The translations under genes were made by a program, and so were the position numbers. A model generated the notes under the pieces. It did not search any database, was not told the DNA's origin, and worked only from the letters and a program-made list of their open reading frames with translations. A DNA stretch of 64,000 nt. Origin: Cryptomeria japonica (taxonomy: Eukaryota; Streptophyta; Pinopsida; Cupressales; Cupressaceae). Shown here piece by piece: positions 11,574 to 23,830 of the stretch. Positions within the stretch are counted from its first letter, which is position 1. Each line of letters begins with the position of its first letter. The DNA is taken from the NCBI RefSeq assembly GCF_030272615.1, contig NC_081414.1:815898396-815962395 (forward strand), written 5' to 3'.

Positions 11574-14500
11574 CCTTAGGACACAATATGACCCATGATA
11601 ACACAAGTTGGTGTCTTAAGGGGTCATATGGTGTCCTAAGGGGTCCTAGGACATAATATGACCCCTTTAGAACATAATATGACCCATAACGACACAATTT
11701 GGTGTCTCAAGGGGTCATATGGTATCCTAAGGGGTCGTAGGACATAATATGACCCCTTAGGACCCCATAGGACCCATAACGACCCAATATGGTGTCATAA
11801 GGGGTTGTATGTTGTCCTTAGGGGTCATATGGTGTCCCATGACCCTTTAGGACACCATATGACCCCTTAGGGCACAATATGACCCCTTAGGACACCATAG
11901 GACCCATAACGACCCAATATGGTGTCGTAAGGGGTCGTATGTTGTCCTTAGGGGTCATATGGTGTCCCATCACCCCTTAGGACACAATATGACCCATAAC
12001 GACATAATTTGGTGTCTTAAGGGGTCATATGGTGTCCTAAGAGGTCGTAGGACACAATATGACCCCTTAGGACACCATAGGATAACGACCCAATATGGTG
12101 TCATAAGGGGTCGTATGTTGTCCTTAGGGGTCATATGGTGTCCCATAACCCCTTAGGACACAATATGACCCATAAAGACACAATTTGGTGTCTTAAGGGG
12201 TCATATGGTGTCCTAAGGGGTTGTAGGACACAATATGATCCCTTAGGACACCATAGGACCCATAACGACCCAATATGGTGTCATAAGGGGTCGTATGTTG
12301 TCCTTAGGGGTCATATGGTGTCCCATGACCCATTAGGACACCATATGACCCATAACGACACAATTTGGTATCTTAAGGGGTCATATGAAGCATAATGACA
12401 TCGTGTAGAGTCGTAAAGGGTCATATTATGTCCTAAGGGGTCATATGACACAATATGACCCCTTAGGACACAATATGACCCATAACAACCCAATATGGTG
12501 TTATAAGGGGTCAAATGTTGTCCTTAGAGGTCAAATATTGTCCTTAGGGGTCATATGGTGTCTCATGACCCCTTAGGACACCGTATGACCCTTAACGACC
12601 CAATATGGTGTCATAAGGGGTCATATGTTGTCCTTAGGGGTCATATGGTGTCCCATGACCCCTTAGGACACCATATGACCCCTAACGACATAATTTGGTG
12701 TCTTAAGGGGTCATATGACCCATAACGACACTGTATAGAGTCGTAAAGGGTCATATTATCTCCTAAGGGGTCATATGATGTCTTAAATGGGTCATATGAC
12801 ACAATATGACCCCTTAGGACATAATATGACCCATAACGACACAATTTGGTGCCTTAAAGGGTCATATGGTATCCTAAGGGGTCGTAGGACATAATATGAC
12901 CCCTTAGGACACCATAGGACCCATAACAACCCAGTATGGTATCACAAGGGGTCGTATGTTGTCCTTAGGGGTCATATGGTGTCCCATGACCCCTTAGGAC
13001 ATAATATGACCCATAACGACATAATTTGGTGTCTTAAGGGGTCATATGGTGTTCTAAGGGGTTGTAGGACACAATATGACCCCTTAGGACACCATATGAC
13101 TCATAATGACCCAATATGGTGTCATAAGGGGTCGTATGTTGTCCCTAGGGGTCATATGGTGTCCCATGACCCCTTAGGAAATAATATGACCCATAATGAC
13201 ATAATTTGGTGTCTTAAGGGGTCATATGGTGTCCTAAGGGGTCATAGGACACAATATGACCCCTTAGGATACTATAGGACCCATAATGACCCAATATGGT
13301 GTCCTAAGGGGTCATATGTTGTCCTTAGGAGTCATATAGTGTCCCATAACCCCTTAGGACACCATATGACCCCTTAGGACACAATATGATCCATAACGAC
13401 ACAATTTGGTGTCTTAAGGGGTCATATGGTGTCCTAAGGGGTCGTAGGACATAATATGACCCCTTAGGACACCATAGGACCCATAACGACCCAATATGGT
13501 ATCGTGAGGGGTCGTATGTTGTCCTTATGGGTCATATAGTGTCCCATGACCCCTTAGGACACAATATGACCCATAACGATACAATTTGGTGTCTTAAGGG
13601 GTCATATGGTGTCCTAAGGGGTGGTAGGACACAATATGACCCCTTAAGATACCATATGACTCATAACAACCCAATATGTTGTCATAAGGGGTCATATGTT
13701 GTCCTTAGGGGTCATATGGTGTCCCATGACCCCTTAGGACACAATATGACCCATAACGACACAATTTGGTGTCTTAAGGGCTCATATGGTGTCCTAAGGG
13801 TCGTAGGATACAATAGGACCCCTTAGGACACCATAAGACCCATAACGACTCAATATGGTGTCATAAGGGGTCATATGTTGTCCTTAGGGGTCATATGGTG
13901 TCTCATGACCCCTCAGGACACAATATGACCCATAATGACACAATTTGGTGTCTTAAGGGGTCATATGGTGTCCTAAGGGGTCGTAGGACACAATATGACT
14001 CCTTAGGACATTATAGGACCCATAAAAACCCAATATGGTGTCATAAGGGGTCGTATGTTGTCCTTAAGTGTCATATGGTGTCCCATGACCCCTTAGGACA
14101 CCATATGACCCATAATGACACAATTTGGTGTCTTAAGGGGTCATATGACCCATAAAAACACTGTATAGTGTTGTAAGAGGTCATATTGTGTCCTAAGGGG
14201 TCATATGATGTCTTAAAGGGGTCATATGACACAATATAACCCATATCAACACAATTTGGTGTCTTAAGGGGTCATATGGTGTCCTAAAGGGTCATAGGAC
14301 ACAATATAACCCCTTAGGACACCATAGGACCCATAATGACCCAATATGGTGTCATAAGGGATCGTAGGTTGTCCTTAGGGGTCATATGGTGCCCCATGAC
14401 ACCTTAGGATACCATATGACCCCTAACGACACCAAAACGACACCATATGGTGTCATAAGGGGTCATGTGTTGTCCTTAGGGGTCATATGGTGTCCCATGA

Positions 14501-15107
14501 CCTCTAACGACACCATATGGTGTCATAAGGGGTCATATGACCCATAATGACATCATATAGAGTCGTAAAGGGTCATATTGTATCCTAAGGGGTCATATAT
14601 TGTCTTAAAGGGGTCATATGAAATAATATGACCCCTTAGGACACAATATGACCCATAATGACACAATTTGGTGTCTTAAGGGATCATATGGTGTCCTAAG
14701 GGGTCGTAGGACACAATATGACCCCTTAGGACACCATAGGACCCATATTGATCCAATATGGCGTCATAAGGGGTCATATGATGTCCTTAGGGGTCATATG
14801 GTGTCCCATAACAACACCTTCATATGGTGTCATAAGGGGTCATATGGTGTCCCATGACCCCTTAGGACACTACATGACCCCTAACGACACCATATGGTGT
14901 CATAAGGGGTCATATGACCCATAACAACACCGTATAGAGTCGTATAGGGTCATATTGTGTCCTAAGGGGTCATATGGTATCTTAAAGGGGTCATATGACA
15001 CACTATGACCCATAACGACACAATTTGGTGTCTTAAGGGGTTATATGGTGTCCTAAGGGGTCGTAGGACACAATATGACCCCTTAGGACACCATAGGACC
15101 CATAATA
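11572..15107. repeat. Satellite of alternating inverted 20-bp units, 180-bp higher-order period
   Basis: The array is built from ATATGGTGTCCTAAGGGGTC and its reverse complement, with variants (ACCCATAACGACACAATTTGG, GTCGTATGTTGTCC). Orientation alternates, so neighbouring units can pair as hairpins; CATATG and CCTAAGG junctions are themselves near-palindromic. A higher-order unit is clear: ACAATTTGGTGTCTT recurs at 13401, 13581, 13761, 13940 and 14120, that is 180 bp apart. Many short open frames on both strands are by-products of the repeat. Confidence 0.95.
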
Positions 15108-15194
15108 TATCTCTCCCTCTCCCCTAATATTTCTATCTCTCTCTCCCTTCCCCCTCCCCATCTCTCTCTCCCTTCCCCCCTCTCCCTCTCCCTA
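15108..15194. repeat. CT-rich low-complexity tract
   Basis: CTCTCCC/CCTTCCCC tract directly after the satellite. With the GA run at 11504-11571 it brackets the array in inverted sense (GA on the left, CT on the right). Confidence 0.85.
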
Positions 15195-17929
15195 ATATCA
15201 TATAATAATTTATTTATAAATTAATATATTAAAATATTATATATTAATATATTAATAAACAATAGATTAATTATGTGCAAATTTAGTTAGTGAATTTACT
15301 TATTAAAATCAGATATCTGATTTTTGTTGTACAAATTTTAAATTTGAAATTTTGGCTCGGGAATGCTTTGGGATTTGGCTTGGAAGTGACAAGCCTGGAA
15401 AGTCAACTGAAAAAACATGTTTTTCAGTACTCCTTGATTTTACAGACTTTTTACTATTGGCTGATGACTTTTTTTGTAGCCAAAATTGATAAAACGAAAA
15501 GGGTTTTTTAAGGAGTTTCTCAGATTTCCAACAATATAAGGCTTGTCTTATTTCGACTTTAATAAATAATTATTATTTATTTTCTAATTGAATTTTGACA
15601 ATAGTCCTGATTGATAGACTGATTGAAAAACACTCATAACTTTCAAACGGTATAAATTTTTTTGAATCTGAAACATGCATCACATCCTATGCTTCGTCTA
15701 CTATAGGGAATTTTTTAAAAAAAAATTCATAAGGTTTTGACCAAGTTAAGGTGGTCAGACGTAGGAGTTTCTGAATGTTTGAAAAGCTGTAGTAAAAAAT
15801 TCATTAATAATTTTGTACTTTATAAAAAAACATGTGTCACATCTAGACACGATTCTAATACTTATATTATAAATATTATTAAAAAAATATTATGATTTCA
15901 TTGTGATTAGGGTGGTCAGACATACGTTTACTTCTTATCTTTTTCCTAAAATTTTAGTACCACTGCATTGAAATTTGAAATTTTCATCAACTAGGATTTT
16001 TTTTTTTTCAAAAAATGACTAGTAGCTTAGAAAATGCATTCAATTTTCTATAGATTCTCTTCTTACATATTTTAAAAACAATGGTCACAACTTATTCAAA
16101 TTTTCATGTCAAGTTGCATAACTCTGATTTTCTGAAATTTCATTGCCACTTAAGGGCCTGTTTTGGCACACCATGATCCTGCACATACCCAAAGATCTAA
16201 AAAAAATTGTATTACCCTCCTCTCAAGATTAGTGTTAATTTTCTCACAAAAACCGTGCACCTTCAATACTATGCAATCATCCACCTCAATATGTTGGCAA
16301 ATGAGGTGTGCTTTATATATGTCACAAATTGACATAAAAAGTAAGGAGAATTTTTAGATACTTCTTGGTCTTAGTCTCTTAAGATATTTTCTCCAATTCA
16401 TGTAGGTTGAAATGATTGTGACACTTGGACATTGGAAAGGACATTCAATTAAAAATTAATCTTTTATACCATATGAAAATGTAGAGAGAGCTAAGTATAT
16501 CCTCTGTGAGGTTTGTAATTATAAAATGAGATATCATGAAACCATTTCCAATATTTGCACTAGGGATACCATTTGACATAATTTTAAAAGAAATAAGAAG
16601 TACAATTATTTATTATGTGTGGGCTCAACAAAATGTAAGCTAAATAATTGAGATAGATTGTGATTTTTTTTAAATATATCTTCTAGTGCACTCTTTGATT
16701 TAGAATCTATATTGTAAAATAATGAAACAATAAATGCATTTTAGATTTCAAATTTTATCATTTAGATAAGATTACAAAGAGAAAATGAAGACTTGAGAGA
16801 TAAGGAATATAATGATCGTAGTCTTTTTAGCCATTAACTTGCAACTTTGTTGCTCTAATTCCATTATGTTAGATTGGGATTCAAATGACATGGTATTGTA
16901 GACACCTTCAGAGGTATGCCTTGAGGAAGTCGAGAATTTTTTTTATGATGATCAAACCCTATAAATATTTGATAATATTGAAGAAGGAATGCCTTAGCAA
17001 ATGTACATGTGTAAATTATAGGTGAAAATTGAGTTACTACAATGACTTATATTGTGCTTCTTAATGCCTATTACGAATTTGTGTTGATTACTATGGTGCA
17101 TTGTTATATGTCGAGCTTCCTCTACTTGTTGCATAGTCATGATCCAATTATTATTTTATTTAATGCACTTTTATGGCTATTTATGATTGTTAAGATGTGA
17201 AAAGATATATACATGTGAGCTGAAATTAAAAATACAAGCATTAAAATGAAAAAAATAAACTTTTGAGCATTGTAGACATTGTCATGTAGGGCCACATCCA
17301 AGGTACTATACCATGGTATAATAATGTCCAATATAGTAGAATGTTGAGAAGTTAAAGAATTAAAGGTGAGATAATATATGGGTATATGAATTGATGGTGC
17401 ATTGAACAAATTTAAATGACCATTGCCATGCTTAATAAATAAAAATGCTAAGAGTGAATGTTAAACTATAGGGAAAATTTTAGGTTCTTTATACAACCAA
17501 GTATTCAATTACTTATAGCATGGTTCTATAAAGTCAATTATAACTTAATTTTGACGGGTTCAAAGAATCTATATAAAGTTTTAATTTGTATAATGCATCT
17601 TTATTTAGAAACTTCTTTTAAAAATTGGAGCAACTATAATATAGAATTTGAAAAGTAATTATAGATAAAGTATATTCTTAAAATTATGTAATTATTCAAT
17701 CATTATTTAATTGTTAATTTGTCCCATAATTAAATATTTCTCTTTTTTTTTCAATTTACTTTTCAATTATTTTTCCCAATTTTTTAGAAATAAAAGGATC
17801 TCATACATATTGACATTTTTGCACTTTTAAAATAGATGATAGCATGATAAGCAAGATATATTGAATGATAACCATAGATATTTTAAATTAGAAATAATTC
17901 TTTGATAAAGTTATCCTAATTTTGAAAAA
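15195..17929. other. AT-rich DNA without recognisable genes
   Basis: About 2.7 kb. A GATATC module (AAATCAGATATCTGATTTTT) lies at 15306 and aligns in direct orientation with 1215-1256 over about 40 bp. The phrase GTGGTCAGACRTA occurs at 15751 and 15911, so part of this is duplicated. Short open frames near 16150-16360 and 17137-17660 look random. I assign no function. Confidence 0.5.
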
Positions 17930-18103
17930 GAACCTATCCACCAAATTATTCATCCAATTACTATGGTTAAACATTTGAATTTGATGTATGATAATTAAAA
18001 ATATACCTGCACGAAGAACCAATCCACCAAAGTTTTTGGTTTGATTATTCTTATAAAAGATTTGAAATTGATATATAAAATAATTAAAAATATACCACCG
18101 TCT
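17930..18103. repeat. Two-copy tandem duplication of about 85 bp
   Basis: Both copies start with an AACC(T/A)ATCCACCAAA phrase and end with TAATTAAAAATATACC. They differ by substitutions and small indels. Confidence 0.65.
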
Positions 18104-18413
18104 AAAATAATTAGGCCTAAATAATTGAAATCAGAAAGCTGTTGGCTCCCCCTCTAATTAGAAAAGCGACTGAAAACCGACAAACGTCCACCGATATTTT
18201 ACTTTACCCACCGGTTTGACGCGGCTATACCGCCTGCGGTTTTACAACCTACGGATCTCAAAACCGCCGGCACACTTTTTCAGGCTAGCAGACAACTTTT
18301 TATTCCATCGATACAAACATTATTTTATCTGCAAAATCTGCGAAAGAATCAGGATTACAAAGCGCGTTGTACCTATTCACTGTATTGGCGAACAAGGTTT
18401 TTTAGCTAAACTT

Positions 18414-18470
18414 TTACCAGCCGTTGGAAAAACGCATTGACACACATGGCAGATGCAGGGCTTCTGTTTG
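18414..18470 (+). promoter_or_regulatory. Decayed promoter of the broken small gene
   Basis: CCGTTGGA at about 18420 and GACACACATGGCAGATGC at about 18441-18458 match, in order, the CCGTTGGATTG and GACACGTGGCAGATGC of the intact paralogues at 43541-43592. The G-box core CACGTG reads CACATG here. No TATAAAT follows at the conserved 33-bp distance; a tRNA-box-like sequence (18501-18521) lies in the stretch that follows. Homology is inferred from order and wording of motifs; it needs an alignment. Confidence 0.5.
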
Positions 18471-18500
18471 TTAGCTATGCCTTCTTCTCGGATGCTGCGA

Positions 18501-18521
18501 GGTTCGAACCTGGAACCTTCC
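18501..18521 (-). other. tRNA B-box-like sequence
   Basis: GGTTCGAACCTGGAACC matches a Pol III B box on either strand because the core is palindromic. I see no matching A box or cloverleaf, so it is more likely a relic of a tRNA-derived SINE than a tRNA gene. Confidence 0.3.
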
Positions 18522-18667
18522 GGTAACTAGGAAAAATATACAGTTTGCCCCTTTAGATTCTTCGGTAATATGGTCGACAGAAAAGCCTGGATATCTTTTA
18601 TCACCTAATTTCAGTTTCTGTTTGATTCGGCCTATCTTATATACCGTTGCTTAAGAAGAAAATTGCG

Positions 18668-18892
18668 ATGACGAGAATTTTACTGGTGATCGCAGAGATG
18701 TACACGCAGGAGCATGACTTTGAGAAATTGAATGCCCCAAAAGCTTTTACTGCTCCGCTCGTACGGCCGTCTAATGATGGAGTTTCAGAATAGTTAAAGG
18801 CATTTAGTGTGAGAATTAATTTGATTGAGGAGAGCCCTGCGCAAGAGGGGTTTTTGAGAAGATCATTTGTAGAAGGCCAATTCTCCCCTTGA
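18668..18892 (+). pseudogene. Broken member of the MAEFA/FVEGIFS small-protein family
   Basis: A 75-codon frame runs from ATG to TGA with one internal stop at codon 42 (TAG at 18791). The N-terminus (MTRILLVIAEMYTQEHDFEK) fits the MAEFALMIAEEYSRQRDLQK of the 62.6-kb gene. DGVSE precedes the stop, and the end RRSFVEGQFSP fits SKAFVEGIFSP. At the stop the intact gene has TAT where this copy has TAG, so one transversion explains it. The rest of the frame is open, so the break may be fairly recent, or the upstream 41 residues may still be made. A decayed promoter lies upstream. It is most similar to the 62.6-kb gene by the shared DGVSE segment. Confidence 0.7.
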
Positions 18893-19064
18893 ATAGCCTG
18901 CATTGAAAAAGTAGTGTGCCCCTTCAAAATATTTTATTGTATGTTCATGCATGATTTAGCTACAAGAAAAAAATTTAAATTTAATTTTGCTTTTCCAAAT
19001 ATAGCACATATTGATGAAGGCGGAGTATTATTATGTCATTTAAATTTGGCAACATTAGAGAACA

Positions 19065-20030
19065 AAATGACACAATATGGAGTCCTAAGGGATCATATGG
19101 TGTCCTAAGGGATCATAGAACATCATATGACCCGTTAGGACACCATATGACCCATAACGACACGTAAGAGGTCATATGGAGTCCTAAGGGGTCATAAGAC
19201 ATCATATGACCCCTTAGCACACTATACAACCCATAATGACACCAAATGGTGTCCTAAGGGGTCATAAAACACTATATGACCTCTTAGGACACCATATGAT
19301 CCATAATGACACCATATGGAGTCATAAGGGGTCAAATAGTGTCCTAAGGGGTCGTAGGAGACCATATGACCCTTTAGGACACCATATGACCCCTAATGAC
19401 ACCATATGGTGTCCTAAGTGGTCATAAGGTGTCCTAGGGGTCATACAACAACATAAGACACATAACGATACCATATGGTGTCCTAATGGGTCATAGGACA
19501 CCATATGACCCTTAGAACACAATACTACCCCTAACAACATCTAAGGGGTCATATGGTATCCTAAGGGGTCATAGGACACTATATGATCCCTTAGCACACC
19601 ATAGGACCTATAATGACGCCAAATAGTGTCTTAAGGGGTCATAAAACACCAAATGACCCTTTAGGACACCATATGGTGTTGTTATGGGTTGTATGGTGTC
19701 CTGAGGGGTCATATGGCATCCTATGACCCCTTAGGACACCATATGGTGTCATTATGGCTCATATGGTGTGTTAAGGGGTCATATGGTGTCCTAAGGGGTC
19801 ATAGGACACCATATGACCTCTTAGGAAACAATATGACCTCTAATGACATGTAAGGGATCATATGGTATCCTAAGGGGTCATATAATACCATATGACCCAT
19901 AACGACACCATACAGAGTCCTAAGGGGTCATATGGTGTCCTAAGGGATCATAGAACACCATATGACCCATAACGACACCTAAGGGATCACAATACACCAT
20001 ATGACCCCTTAGTACACCATACGACCCATA
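19065..20030. repeat. Second array of the inverted-unit satellite
   Basis: Same elementary words as the 11.6-15.1 kb array (ATATGGTGTCCTAAGGGGTC and its complement, GACCCATAACGACACC). The 180-bp higher-order unit marked by ACAATTTGGTGTCTT is not visible. Both arrays end on ACCCATAA followed by AT-rich DNA. The arrays lie about 4 kb apart and bracket the broken small gene. Confidence 0.93.
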
Positions 20031-20216
20031 AATATTATCCAACCAATACATCCACATGATCCAAAGAAACCAATACGTTCATTTTCTTCAAACGTTCTAC
20101 TTTATATCCTATCTTCTTTAAAAAAAAAATCAACCACCTTGTCAGTCTTCTTATCAACTTATATATATGCAAACAAAAAGAAGATATATTGGAGGGAGAG
20201 GAAGAGAGAGGGGATG

Positions 20217-20388
<172 letters not shown>

Positions 20389-20735
20389 ACCTTGTACGCG
20401 CTTGAGAGGGGGAGAGAGGGAGACAATAAACATACATACACACATATGTGTGTATATATATACATATATATATTATATATTTTTTATTTTTTATATTATA
20501 TATAAATTATATATATATATACACAATAACATATTATACACACTCCCAAAATTTAAGAAAACTTAGCGCGTACGCGCTATTTATAGTAAAAATAACGTGT
20601 ACGCGCTTTTTATAGTAAAAATAGTGCGTACACGCTTTTTATAGTTAAGATAGAACGTACGCACTTCTTACACCATAAGTACCTCGTACGCGCTTTTTAT
20701 ACCATAGGTACCCCGTACGCGCTTTTGGCTGTTTA
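20389..20735. repeat. GTACGCGC tandem repeat, units of about 33 bp
   Basis: At least five units of the form GCGTACGCGCTTTTTATAGTAA lie at about 20568-20735, with a further TTGTACGCGC at 20393. The core GTACGCGC is CpG-rich and part-palindromic in an AT-rich setting. Copies vary (GTGTACGCGC, GCGTACACGC, ACGTACGCAC), and some carry CCATAGGTACC in the spacer. Confidence 0.85.
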
Positions 20736-20739
20736 GGCT

Positions 20740-22619
20740 TGGAAATAGGTCAGGATGACAAAGCTACAGTTTGAAAGTTTGATTTCCCTCCATTTCCCTC
20801 CTTTTTGACATTTTTATTTTATCAACTTGGTTTCTCGACTTTGTCATCATCAAGTTTACACATCATCAAGTGGGTATTTCTAAAATTTCCACCATATTTT
20901 CACCCATTTTCTGAGCTTTCTAACCATATAATTTTTTTAAAATTTGAACAACAATAACATATTATTATTGAATTTCTTTTACTAGTGTCTCCATAGTTGT
21001 CATAGACATACATGCACCATTTTTTTAATAACTTTTGATACAATTATCCAAAAATTTATATATTATTGTAGTGAACTTGATTCTTTACAATTTAAAAAAA
21101 ATAAATTTGCATTTTCGATTTTTTTAGTGCAACTTATGCTTCGCGCACGAACAAGTACCTAATTTTCAGGGTGTGCTCGATCGGAAAAATCATTAAAAAA
21201 AAAATACTCAATAAAAAATTACAAAAAAATACACATCTTCTAGTGCTCACTCTTAAATATCTTTTTGCCAAAGGATTTGTCAAAATACTAAATCTAAATA
21301 TGACTTTTTTGATGTGCACGTCAGACACTATGTTATGTTTTTTCTAAAAAAATCAGGGTCTATTTTTCGTGCGTGAAGTATTTGACCCCCTTAAACTTAT
21401 CCAATTTTGAAAAATTTTAGTAGTTTGGAAACTAGATTTAGAGTAATACAATATTTGTTCTTTGATTATCTTCATATCTTGAGTGGATGACTTTCAAATT
21501 TTGCCTCCAAGTTCAGGTTCACCTGATTTTAAAAAAAAAGTGTCCACTTATACCCCCTTTTTTGACCACCATCTTTGTGCACTTACCCTTAAGTAGCTCA
21601 AATAATACAAGATCAAGTTTGACAACATGATATTAATTCTAGACACAATAAGAAGCTAAAAGACTACAAGATTGGGTTTAAATATCTTTTAGATAACACC
21701 ACAACACTCACAATCAACTCCGAATAATATCGTCACATTACAACTTGTTCCAACACAAAGATTGAAAATAACTTGTCTCTTTTATTGATTGCAATTTGAT
21801 TGTACATCTAAAAACAAAGTTTTCGAGTGCTTCCCTAATTGGCAGAGTTTTATCACATTTCCAAAAGATCCATATTTACAATGAAACGCCTCATATTTAT
21901 AGAGGACAACTTATGAGCAAAAAGAGGGAAAGTTGCAACTAATTTTGACTTATTCAAAAATAGAGTCCTATTTGATTTTGGACTTGTGCTATTGTTACAT
22001 GACATTCCATATGTATAAAAAGACATGTAAAATATTGAAAACAAATTATAAATTACATAGACTAGAAAGCATAGATAAAATGACTAAGTGTCTAGAGACA
22101 CATCTGCATTATCATCATCCTTCTTTAGAAAATATTCATATTGTTGCAAGGTAGCCTGTATTTCATAGTCATATAGTCCCGATGTGCGGAATATGGTATG
22201 TGGAGTGGAGTGCAGTAATGATTTGAAGAATTTCTAGAGTTAGACAAAATATACCAAAAATTACAAATCGAGGTTTCAAATCCAATTTTTACTTGGGAGG
22301 GTTCAACTTTAAATTTCTCTCTCCACTTTGGCTATCATTATGTTTTTCTCATATCTATCCATACTTAAATATTGATTTCATTCCATCATATTAAATTCTT
22401 ATTCATCAAAACTAGTCTTGCTTTTAGTTGTCATCCTACTCTATTAAGATTTTTTTGGTCTTAATTGCCATTATCATTTTTTCTTGTCATTGAGTTTTGT
22501 CTTGCTTATCACTCTTCTTCTATGTTAATTTGTATACTTATAAGGCCTTAATTGTGATTGTCTTCAAGTGGTATTTTTTATGTCAATATTTGTACCTTGA
22601 CCCTAATGTTGCCCCTTTA
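20740..22619. other. AT-rich DNA, no gene seen
   Basis: Contains a few GC-richer phrases (TTCGCGCACGAA near 21139, TTCGTGCGTGAAG near 21367) that are rough inverted copies of each other about 220 bp apart. I see no coding region longer than chance and no known element. It ends at the copia target duplication. Confidence 0.5.
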
Positions 22620-22624
22620 AAATC

Positions 22625-23772
22625 TGTTAAAATATGAGCTGATGTGTTGTTGTGGTTGTCATTGATGTTAAACTTATTGTTCCGGTTTGGTCCAGAATGT
22701 CTATGGTGCAGAGTTATCTTGATGTCTTGTTGGTACAATTGTTGTGTTGGTTGTTCCAAAAGTGCTTGGGTCCGGAATATGCCAGTGGTGTTGAATATTA
22801 TTGTTAGACCTTCATTGGATATAGTTTCAGTATCATGGATATGTTGGTTCTAAGGTCTGAAAACATCTTGGCGTTCTTCAGGTGTTGTGGTATTGTTCGT
22901 TGCTGGTTGTGAGGTTCTATGCTTGACCTATCCTTAACTTTGAATATGATTTGTGGAAGCATGTTTGATGTTTTATGGGTCTCACCATAGCGTGTGGAGA
23001 TCCGGATTTGAGTTATTTGCTTTGGAGAGTATGATTTGATTGGTAATTGCTTATATGATTGCGTAGAATATGGATATGTTGTTGGTTAGGTTTTGGTGAT
23101 TGCAGATCAGTGAATTAATCTTTGGAAGATGTGTTTTGGTCCTCTCTTTATCCTAGAATGGATCAGTCTGTGTGTGTTTTTGGTTTGGAAAGTATATTTC
23201 GTTTCAGGTCAACTTGTTTGAAGCTTTGATGGTCTATTTTGTAGTGCAAAGACTAGAGGAAGTGTGAGCAACAAATAAGAGTTATGTTCAAATGATATGC
23301 ATGTCGTGTTGTTACTATGATAGAGAGTTGAGATAGTGTTGGCAGTTGAGAGGAGAGTTGCGTGTTGATGTTGGTCACTTGATGCTTCATGATCAAGAGA
23401 TCCTTATTTTTAGATTTTTTTTTGTATCTTGCCCTGAGTGCATATTATTTCAGGTTTTGCAAGTCCACTTTGTATCTTTCCCTGAGTGCAGTTAACTTTC
23501 AGTTTTGTAGGTACTCTTTATATCTTGTCCCATGAGCAGTTAGCCTTGATGTACAAGTCTGGAGCAGTGAGCTCTATCTTTGTAACCATTTTATATATAG
23601 TGGATTATCCTGTGGGTTGACTCCCACCATGGTTTTTCCTTGTTTTGGATTTCCATGTATAAATCGATGTTCTTGTGCTGGATATGTGTTGTTCATTAAT
23701 TGTTTACGTGCTGCTATAATTTTTTGTGTGAACTGATTCACCCCCCCTCAATGTCCTGCTTTGGGTTCAACA
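22625..23772 (+). repeat. Copia 5' LTR
   Basis: Starts TGTTAAAATATGAGC and ends GGGTTCAACA. It contains an internal near-repeat of a Ser/Leu-poor phrase (TTGCAAGTCC...TGAGTGCAGTTA) around 23420-23550, also seen in the 3' LTR. Relative to the 3' copy it lacks about 80 bp near 23250. Confidence 0.92.
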
Positions 23773-23773
23773 A

Positions 23774-23786
23774 TTGGTATCAGAGT
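23774..23786 (+). other. Primer-binding site (initiator tRNA-Met type)
   Basis: TTGGTATCAGAG lies two bases after the 5' LTR. This is the classic sequence complementary to the 3' end of plant initiator tRNA-Met, and it marks the start of minus-strand synthesis. Confidence 0.9.
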
Positions 23787-23830
23787 GTGGTTCCTCTTGA
23801 GTAAGCTTAACCACTTGAGGTAGATCTCAT

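Noticed and set aside
11476-14857. Many repeated frames with MVSHDPLGHNMTHNDTIWCLK-type wording
   Set aside because: They follow the 20-bp and 180-bp periods of the inverted-unit satellite on both strands; not a repeat protein.
18501-18521. Possible tRNA gene from the GGTTCGAACC core
   Set aside because: No A box at suitable distance and no cloverleaf arms; the core is palindromic, so a B-box match alone is weak.
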